This document shows, one piece after another, positions 1 through 6,500 of a DNA stretch of 17,014 nucleotides. Position numbers and translations under genes: made by a program. The DNA is taken from contig DAOPYA010000092.1 of NCBI GenBank assembly GCA_035352635.1, forward strand, positions 1-17,014. Reading direction: 5' to 3'. Position 1 is the first letter of the stretch. Each line of letters opens with the position of its first letter. The notes beneath the pieces were generated by a model that saw only the letters and a list, made by a program, of their open reading frames with translations, made no database searches and was not told where the DNA came from. Source of the stretch: Rifleibacterium sp035352635 (GTDB taxonomy: Bacteria; Muiribacteriota; Ozemobacteria; Ozemobacterales; Ozemobacteraceae).

Positions 1-74
1 TAGCAAGGGTCGGAATCGAACCGACGACCGCACGGGTATGAACCGTGAGCTCTGACCAGCTGAGCTACCTTGCC
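1..74 (-). tRNA. tRNA-Met(CAT), elongator type
   Basis: The reverse complement folds as a full cloverleaf: 7-bp acceptor stem beginning GGCAAGG (closing pair G1-U72), D-arm GCTC/GAGC, anticodon stem CACGG/CCGTG with loop TTCATAC (anticodon CAT), T-arm GTCGG/CCGAC with loop TTCGATT, and discriminator A. It lacks the three consecutive G-C pairs and the 1-72 mismatch of initiators, so it is elongator Met. A lysidine-modified Ile2 tRNA also has a CAT gene anticodon, but the TTCATAC loop and overall sequence look like elongator Met. The 3' end coincides with the window edge, so CCA coding cannot be judged. It is the last gene of the cluster and follows a terminator-like hairpin. Confidence 0.95.
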
Positions 75-76
75 GG

Positions 77-111
77 ATAAAACAAAGGCCCGAATATTAT
101 TCAGGCCCTTG
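77..111 (-). terminator. Terminator-like hairpin between tRNA-fMet and tRNA-Met
   Basis: Read on the minus strand, this is a 12-bp stem (arms 111-100 and 94-83) with a 5-nt loop, followed by UUUUAU. The two positions that do not pair in plus-strand RNA (86/108 and 91/103, A opposite C) become G-U wobbles in minus-strand RNA. The helix is therefore continuous only in the transcript of the tRNA operon. The stem plus U-run looks like an intrinsic terminator for the Leu-fMet transcript, yet tRNA-Met begins 2-3 nt later. Partial readthrough, or use as a processing hairpin, is therefore possible. Confidence 0.7.
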
Positions 112-119
112 CCTTGCGG

Positions 120-193
<74 letters not shown>

Positions 194-203
194 TCGTAGG
201 GTT

Positions 204-287
204 TGCCGAGAGCCGGGCTTGAACCGGCACGGGTTTTACCCCACCGGATTTTAAGTCCGGTGCGTCTGCCAATTCCGCCATCCCGGC
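204..287 (-). tRNA. tRNA-Leu(TAA)
   Basis: The reverse complement is an 84-nt class II tRNA. It has acceptor GCCGGGA, an anticodon stem CCGGA/TCCGG with loop CTTAAAA (anticodon TAA), and a long variable arm (a GGG...CCC type stem after the anticodon arm). The T-loop is TTCAAGC and the discriminator A. The long variable arm together with TAA identifies Leu reading UUA/UUG. The bases after the discriminator are AAC, so CCA is not encoded. It is the first gene of the cluster, its 5' end only a few bases from the predicted transcription start. Confidence 0.97.
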
Positions 288-299
288 TGATCGATTTGT

Positions 300-328
300 A
301 GTTTAACAGCTCAACAGCGCAAAGTCAA
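300..328 (-). promoter_or_regulatory. Sigma-70-type promoter of the tRNA cluster
   Basis: On the minus strand, TTGACT (328-323) and TAAACT (305-300) are separated by exactly 17 nt. This is near-consensus -35/-10 spacing and sequence. Transcription would start near 293, a few bases before tRNA-Leu, as expected for a strong stable-RNA promoter. Confidence 0.85.
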
Positions 329-377
329 GAGATATTTAAAATTGGGATGCTAAAAATTATTTTACCCTGCCGCAGAC

Positions 378-406
378 TTGTATAAAGAATTTGCTTGCGC
401 TATTAT
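378..406 (+). promoter_or_regulatory. Candidate promoter of the prepilin operon
   Basis: TTGTAT (378-383) and TATTAT (401-406) have a 17-nt spacer. The predicted start near 413 gives a leader of about 28 nt with a purine-rich ribosome-binding site (ggcgggga, 431-438) before the ATG at 441. An overlapping alternative -10, TACAAT (409-414), has no good -35 partner. This promoter is divergent from the tRNA promoter across a gap of roughly 50 bp between the two -35 elements. Confidence 0.5.
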
Positions 407-440
407 GGTACAATAGTTCATCAGCATAAAGGCGGGGAAA

Positions 441-1178
441 ATGAAAATGCGGCGAGGGGTCACTCTTCTCGAAATTATGTCAGCTTTGTTGATTCTGGCA
501 TTCGCATTTTTGCCGCTCATCGGTGTCATCGGCACTTCATCGAGTGATTCAGATGTGGCCAACTCGCAGGTTTTTGCCCAGACTGCGGCCCGCAACATTC
601 TCGATACGCTGCTAGAAGACGTACCGTTCAATTCAATCAGGGCCGCTGGCGCCAAGGTCTCTGACCTCGACGGCACAAACCCCCAGGACAACGTAGCCGA
701 AATTTTTAGCCAGGGAACCTTTGACCGGGCCTCTTTTCTTGCCATGCTTGGCAACACAGGTGGCGATGGTTATGCGCGTGGCGATATCGTTGATGAACGC
801 GGTATCACATATAAAACCCGCATCTACGTTTTTCCGGTGCCGGTCAGCAAGCCGATTGCCCTCGACAACGAAATCGCGTTTACCTGGTACCCGCGGGCGA
901 TTTTCGAAAACCAGGTGGACGCCAACGGCCAGAATACCTGGTACACATATAGTGACGCTTATTTACCCTCCGGGGTTCTTTCGCCCTATCACGAAGACGG
1001 CAGCAAGGTTTTGCAGCCGGCCACATCAACGATGGGAGCGCTCGAACTTGGTGCCAAGGCCGGTGATGCCGGCGATTACTGTGTCATGAAAAAAATATTA
1101 TTCAAAATTACCTGGCAGAACCGCAGTGGGCATGAACGCGCCATTGAGCTGTTCACCATGAAAGCAAATCTCGACTGA
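441..1178 (+). CDS. Prepilin-type minor pilin/pseudopilin, PilV-like
   Basis: A 245-residue protein with a textbook class III prepilin N-terminus: short basic leader MKMRRG, predicted cleavage after Gly6, then VTLLE with Glu at position +5, then a hydrophobic helix (residues about 7-32). Prepilin peptidase would cut and N-methylate it, and it would insert into a type IV pilus or type II pseudopilus. The remaining ~210 residues are a soluble domain I cannot assign to a subfamily. PilV-like is inferred from being first in a PilV/PilX/PilW-like trio. ATG 441 was chosen because it gives the minimal leader and is preceded by ggcgggga. An 11-nt gap separates it from the next gene, consistent with one operon. 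It could equally be a GspI/GspH-type pseudopilin. Confidence 0.8.
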   Translation: MKMRRGVTLLEIMSALLILAFAFLPLIGVIGTSSSDSDVANSQVFAQTAARNILDTLLEDVPFNSIRAAGAKVSDLDGTNPQDNVAEIFSQGTFDRASFLAMLGNTGGDGYARGDIVDERGITYKTRIYVFPVPVSKPIALDNEIAFTWYPRAIFENQVDANGQNTWYTYSDAYLPSGVLSPYHEDGSKVLQPATSTMGALELGAKAGDAGDYCVMKKILFKITWQNRSGHERAIELFTMKANLD

Positions 1179-1189
1179 AAGGCAACCTG

Positions 1190-1900
1190 ATGAACAAAAA
1201 GGGTATGGCGATTCCGCTGGTTCTCATTTTTGCAACCGTTCTCGGGCTGCTGTCAACCTATATTATCAAAAATACCCAGCAGTACAACCGCTCAAATCAG
1301 ATGAGCTTCGCCCAGCTGCAGGTACATTTCGTGGCGCGGGCCGGCGTCGAGCATGCCATGCTGAAAATAAAGTTTCTGCACCGTGAGTTGTATGACGCCA
1401 TCTGCCTGGCGCAGGGCCGCAACCCGCTGTTTGACTTCACACAAATCAAAAATCTCGACGAACCCGAAAAGGCTATTTCGCAATATAACCCGGGGCCAAT
1501 TTTTCTGTATCGTCAGGGCCAATTCCCTAACAACCGTCTGCTTACCCAGGGTTTCACTGTGAATGCTGGCAGCGAAAAGCGCTGGATCAACGAATTCATG
1601 GCCGATATAAAATCACAAATTACAAAAACGCCTGCCGGCGACAGCAACGCGGTGCTCAGCATGCAACCGTTGCCGAACCAGATCAGCAATCTGATGAAAG
1701 AACCATTCAAAAAGGCACAATATGGCATTAAAGCTCTGAATATCGCCGCCCAGGAAATAGCAGAAAACGATAAAGACGGCGCCGTAAAAGTGCACAACAC
1801 CGCAATTATTGAATTGCTGATCAAGGCAACGATTGAAACCGCCCGAGGTGAGGCCTGGGATTATGACATCAAAAAAACCGTTAAAATCAACCGCGACTGA
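1190..1900 (+). CDS. Atypical pilin-like protein, PilX/GspK-type
   Basis: A 236-residue protein starting MNKKG|MAIPL, followed by a hydrophobic segment (about 6-26). The prepilin peptidase site (basic residues then Gly5) is present but Glu at +5 is replaced by Leu, as known for the GspK/PilX type that sits at the pseudopilus tip. Residues about 45-60 contain VARAGVEHAML, which matches the A-x-A-G-x-E-x-A stretch typical of PilX/GspK helices. The rest is mostly polar and helical-looking. AAGG upstream of ATG 1190 is an acceptable ribosome-binding site. The 3' end overlaps the next prepilin gene by 38 nt, so the two are probably translationally coupled. The likely role is initiating or capping the minor-pilin complex (inference). 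Confidence 0.72.
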   Translation: MNKKGMAIPLVLIFATVLGLLSTYIIKNTQQYNRSNQMSFAQLQVHFVARAGVEHAMLKIKFLHRELYDAICLAQGRNPLFDFTQIKNLDEPEKAISQYNPGPIFLYRQGQFPNNRLLTQGFTVNAGSEKRWINEFMADIKSQITKTPAGDSNAVLSMQPLPNQISNLMKEPFKKAQYGIKALNIAAQEIAENDKDGAVKVHNTAIIELLIKATIETARGEAWDYDIKKTVKINRD

Positions 1901-2624
1901 AAAATTATGCTGGTTGCAGAGTGGCTTCACCATCACTGAAGTGCTCATTGCTTCTGGTGTTCTTTCGATTTTTCTCGCGGCGCTGTTTAGTCTATATTCG
2001 GGCGGCACACGAATGAGCAGCCAGACAATGTGGACCCAGAACATCATCAACCAGCTCAAGCTCGCGAGCCGCCAGATTAACACTTCGATCAAGCGAAGCT
2101 CTTACCCATCGAGCCTTACTTTTCCGGGCAACATCGTCGAAAACGAAAAAAGTGATTTCGCCTTGCATTACTACGACGGTCAGTTGCATGCCACCGAATC
2201 CGCAACTCTAACAAGCAGCACCTACGGCGGCAGCAAGTTTCTTGCCGTAACCGAATCGACGCCGGCAAAGTCAGGTTACGACGCCTCAGACAACGCTGAC
2301 GCCACACTGATCTACCATATATTTTCGCTGACTGACGAGGGGCTGCTGAACTACGCGCGGTTTAAGGAAAAAGTCGGCGCTGCCAGCATCGGGAGCCTCG
2401 CCAGGACTGCGATCCCTCCTGGTGGTGCCGACGGTGTTTATCGCACCATACTGGCCCGCGACGTTGAATCAGTGCTTTGTCAGCCGACCTCAGCTGCGGC
2501 AGACTGCCCTCTTTCGGTTAGAATCAACTGCCGCATTCCCAGGGGCCATACCACGAGATCTGAAACAGCAATTGGCACTGCCAATGTCGCAAAGGTGTCA
2601 CACAAAAGCACAGGAGGATGGTAA
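1863..2624 (+). CDS. Prepilin-type minor pilin, PilW-like
   Basis: Starting at ATG 1863 this is 253 residues. A TTG ten codons upstream (1833) is possible, but ATG 1863 has a good GAGGTGAGG ribosome-binding region (1844-1853) about 9 nt away. The leader is long (21 residues, basic) and ends QSG|FTITE, with Glu at +5 of the predicted mature protein, then the hydrophobic helix VLIASGVLSIFLAALF. The soluble part after residue ~45 matches no domain I can name. Long leaders and the third place in the cluster suit PilW- or GspJ-like minor pilins. The start overlaps the preceding gene by 38 nt and the stop codon abuts the next ATG, so expression is tightly coupled on both sides. Confidence 0.78.
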   Translation: MTSKKPLKSTATEKLCWLQSGFTITEVLIASGVLSIFLAALFSLYSGGTRMSSQTMWTQNIINQLKLASRQINTSIKRSSYPSSLTFPGNIVENEKSDFALHYYDGQLHATESATLTSSTYGGSKFLAVTESTPAKSGYDASDNADATLIYHIFSLTDEGLLNYARFKEKVGAASIGSLARTAIPPGGADGVYRTILARDVESVLCQPTSAAADCPLSVRINCRIPRGHTTRSETAIGTANVAKVSHKSTGGW

Positions 2625-3542
2625 ATGAACTTCAATCGCACTTGTCTGATGATGGTGATCGCCGCAGTAATTTTCTGCTGGCCCCTGCACGCCCAGGAAG
2701 GAACGCAGTTTGGCTATGTAAACGTTGCCGATGCAGTGATGCTGCACCCGTTGATGAAAGACTTCGACCCGATGCCGAAACGTTTCAAGCTCAGCGCCCT
2801 GAAAAATGTACCCGAAACCCGAAGCCAGACAAACCGCGACAAGATTGCCAGTGAGGTCGAGAAGGTACAAAGCAGCATTAAAAAGCTCACCGCCGACAAA
2901 ATCAAAATTGAAGACACTTACCTTGAAGACCTCAAGAAATTACGTCTTGAAAAAAATCCCGAGGGAGAAACTTCCGGAAAATTACAAGAACAGTATAATA
3001 CAGAGAAGGATAAGATAGATTCTGCTTTTTTTCGCGACGTCGGAAACCTGAACCAGGAAATTCAGAAAATGCAGGCACAGATTGTACAACTGAACCGCGA
3101 GACCGAATACGCGGCGCACGCCTCTCAAGAAGAAACCGCCCAGGTTTTTTCTCTGATTCTTGATGACGTTTACGAGGGGGTTGAGGCAGTTTCCAAATTT
3201 TATAAAATCGGGTTTGTTTTTAACAGTTCTTTTGAGTTTGCCCGCATTTCGAGTCATTTCACCACACCGAACCCGATGCCTGATTTCTTTGGCAAACTCG
3301 ATCAGCACCTGCAGGAAGTAGAAGAAGGCAAGCTCACCATGGGTGCCAGCCTGAATGCCTGGCTGAACAACCGCAACGACAATCTTGTTAACTGTGATGA
3401 CCGTCGGTTGTCTTCATTCGTTCTGAAGGGCGGGCTCAATATGACCCCCGCCGTTGTTGATTATATTTATCAGAAGCATGAGATCAGCAAGTCTCATCGC
3501 GATTTTATCCAGGATTATTTCAAGAAAACCGTTTCTAAATGA
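2625..3542 (+). CDS. Periplasmic Skp/OmpH-like coiled-coil protein with C-terminal extension
   Basis: A 305-residue protein with a signal peptide (residues 1-23, cleavage after LHA). Residues 29-47 (FGYVNVADAVMLHPLMKDF) resemble the start of Skp/OmpH chaperones. Residues about 70-165 are a charged coiled coil, and about 175-203 (ILDDVYEGVEAVSKFYKIGFVFNSS) match the closing strand pattern of the Skp body. Skp is about 160 residues, so the last ~100 residues are an extra domain I do not recognise. Skp trimers hold unfolded outer-membrane proteins in the periplasm. The start directly follows the upstream TAA, with AGGAGG at 2612-2617. Its position before a giant secreted protein suggests a dedicated chaperone (inference). 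Confidence 0.68.
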   Translation: MNFNRTCLMMVIAAVIFCWPLHAQEGTQFGYVNVADAVMLHPLMKDFDPMPKRFKLSALKNVPETRSQTNRDKIASEVEKVQSSIKKLTADKIKIEDTYLEDLKKLRLEKNPEGETSGKLQEQYNTEKDKIDSAFFRDVGNLNQEIQKMQAQIVQLNRETEYAAHASQEETAQVFSLILDDVYEGVEAVSKFYKIGFVFNSSFEFARISSHFTTPNPMPDFFGKLDQHLQEVEEGKLTMGASLNAWLNNRNDNLVNCDDRRLSSFVLKGGLNMTPAVVDYIYQKHEISKSHRDFIQDYFKKTVSK

Positions 3543-3580
3543 TGACCTTGGCGCTCTAGAATGTTCGGGGGAGGCAATGT

Positions 3581-6500
3581 ATGAACTTTAATCGCTCCGT
3601 TAAACTGGCTGCTTCAGCTATGCTGTTGATGTTTGCAGGCATTACTGGTAACGTTCATGCCGCAGCCCCGGTAATGAATGGCACTGCCTATGTGCTTCTG
3701 TCAAAAGATTTTGAGAATCATGGCGTGTTCCGGTTGAACGACTATCTAACCGGCAACCCGTTATTGAGTTCCGAGAACAAACTTTTCAACCTTGGCACCC
3801 TTGAGGGCAAGGTCAGCGGGCTGGCGGTCAATCAGCAGAAACAGATTTTTCTACTGTCATCAGAAACCGGCGGCACCTGGGAAGACGCTCCCGTGGGCTG
3901 GTTACCGACCGGCATGGAGTTTGAGGCCAACTCGCCTATTTATCTTAAGGTAGTCAAGCCAACCCAGGACGGCATCTCTCAGTACATAAGGCCGGGCACT
4001 CCCCACATGAGCAACGAAACCACCGGCACTCACTGGAAACGCAACTATGAAATCGCCGGCAAAAAATATAATTACGCAGTTTATTTCGGTGGGCCGGTAG
4101 AAGTCAGGTTTTTGAACGCCAAAGACGGAGCAATCGGCACTCCGATCTGGGACGGCACTTTTTCACCCACTGCCGGCCTGCCGCATGAATCAGACTCGAA
4201 CAAGGTTATCCTTCCTTCGCATTTTGCCGGGGTAGCTTATTACGCCTATGGCACCGGCTATCATACTGAATTTCCTGGTGAAGCCCTTGACGGCACCATT
4301 GGCAAAAATGGCAACCTCAAGCCTCTAACCCTGTGGTCTGAAGGTGCAGCCGGCCACCAGAACAGCCCGAACAGTCTTTTCTCATGCATCGTCAAAAGAA
4401 TTTACAAGCACCGCAAAAAGTCACTCGACCTTTATGCGGCTACCGACGACAACCCGTGTTCTGTTCTCACACGTGAGAGCGCAGGTATGCTTTCTTCGCT
4501 CGATGTCGATGTTACCGAAGCCTACGGCAAATATTGCGGCGACAACTGTATTCCCGGTGGCTCAATTGGGCAGAACAGCATTCTTACCAAGCTGTCAACA
4601 GTTACGGTCGTTACTTCGACCAAGGGCAGTCGCTATGGCTTTAACCCCCAGGGTCAGAAAAAAGGCCCATTCAACTCGACCACCTCAATAAATGCCGCGC
4701 TCAGAGCGGTTCTTGCCAACAATATCAGTCAGACGGTCGCCTACGATATTTCTACCGATGATGACGGGCAGGTTTTTTCGAACATCATTACCAATGCTGG
4801 TTATCTGCAGAGCCTTGGCATTACACCATCCAACCTAAAAGTCATTGGTGTTTCGTCAGACTTTGGCAACAATGGCGGCCTTGATTTTATTTATGGCTCA
4901 GACGCCGACATGTTTGTTGTCCAGGATTCCTGGTGGGGTCGTGGCGGCGTTGCCTATGAATACTTCAAAGATACCGGCATGATTCAGAAGCTCGATTACG
5001 TCAGCAACCCGAATCCAACCCCTGAACCACTCGATATTCTCAGCGGCAAGGTCGATGATATCGGCATTGACGGTGATGGTTACCTTTATGTGCTGCGCAC
5101 CGAAAAAGAGCCGGGCGATGATGTTATGGCCGCCTGCGTTATTGAGACGCCTGCCCTTGCGACCTGGAAGGGCGGTTTCGGCAGCAACATCGATATAACC
5201 ACGCTGGTTGCGCTGCCTCCTTATCTTGATACCGTCACCAGCAGCGGCTGGAAGCGCCGTGTCGTTACCATGGTCGGCGGGGACCCGATTACTGAGATAG
5301 TCGATATTAACCCGGGCCAGCAGCAGCCTGAAGACTTTATTGTCGTAAAAATCAAACAAAAAATCTATAAAACCGTTAAGAGATACCCCCAGGGTACTGG
5401 CTCACTTGGCAAAGAAGAAATGCGTGGCAGAGTCAAGGCCGGTCTTGACGAATGGACCCGCGAAGCCGTTCTGCAGAGTGATGGCGGTGTTCAGTGGCGC
5501 AGTGCCACCTGGAGCGTTGAAGCCGACGGCAGCAAAGATTCAAATTTGCCCGGCGAACTGGCAGTAGTCAACCTTGCCAAGATACCTGCCAACTTTGAAG
5601 GAACCACAGAGCACCACATCGTCGCGCTCAACGGCGCGGTTCCTGATAACGCCTACAGTTCGGTCGGCGACAACCCCTCGATCAACGAACATGATTTTAT
5701 GACCTTCAAGATCGAAGGCTACAAGCCTTTTATCGATGGCAAGTTTCAGCCTTTCAAGCCAATGGGCGACATCGTTGACCCGGTGACTGGCAACAAACTT
5801 TTCGCCAACGTACAGATCAACTCGATTCCGAATGCCAACGGCGATTACAAGCATGATGAAAACGGCGATGGCGCCTTCAGCGGCTTCCCGTCGAACATGT
5901 TTGAAGCCACCGGCCGCAAAACCACCGTCACCTGGACGGTAGACTTTGTAGAAGGCAATACAGTAGCTGAAGCCGAAAGCAAAATTATCAAGAATCTTGT
6001 TCCGGCACAGGATGGCGGTGGCGAACTGGCAACTTTCACTTACAAGTTTCCGCATCCGGGCAACTACCTGGTTCGGGCCACCATCAATTACAACTATTTT
6101 ACCTTTCCGAGCACTGCCGATTCAAGACCGCATCAACTGGTCGCCAACCCGTCTTCGCCTGTTAAGACCACCGGCTTTCTCGTTAAAGTTGTGGCGAAAA
6201 GCCTGAATCTGAATCAGAGCCCGGGCTTCATTTCGAACATCAGCATGAAACCGGTCGGCAATCTTTGCATGACCGACGTTACCTCTTCGAGCAAAACCGG
6301 CAGTTCAAAAATCGACTTCATTGAAGATACAAATTTCAGCGGCATCGAAATTGCCTTTGACGCACAGTTTGCCAGAGATGCAAACTTTGTAACCAATGAG
6401 GGTGGCAACCTTGAAACATACGATGGTATCGGCATCTGGGACTACATCTACTACGCACAGATGTACAAAGACATTGCCAACGTTTTCCCGTCACTGCCTT

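Noticed and set aside
1..74. tRNA-Ile2 (CAT read as lysidine)
   Set aside because: The anticodon loop TTCATAC and the body sequence match elongator Met patterns. Ile2 remains a small residual possibility.
1833..1862. TTG start for the PilW-like protein
   Set aside because: It adds ten residues to an already long leader, and its ribosome-binding site is weaker than that of ATG 1863.
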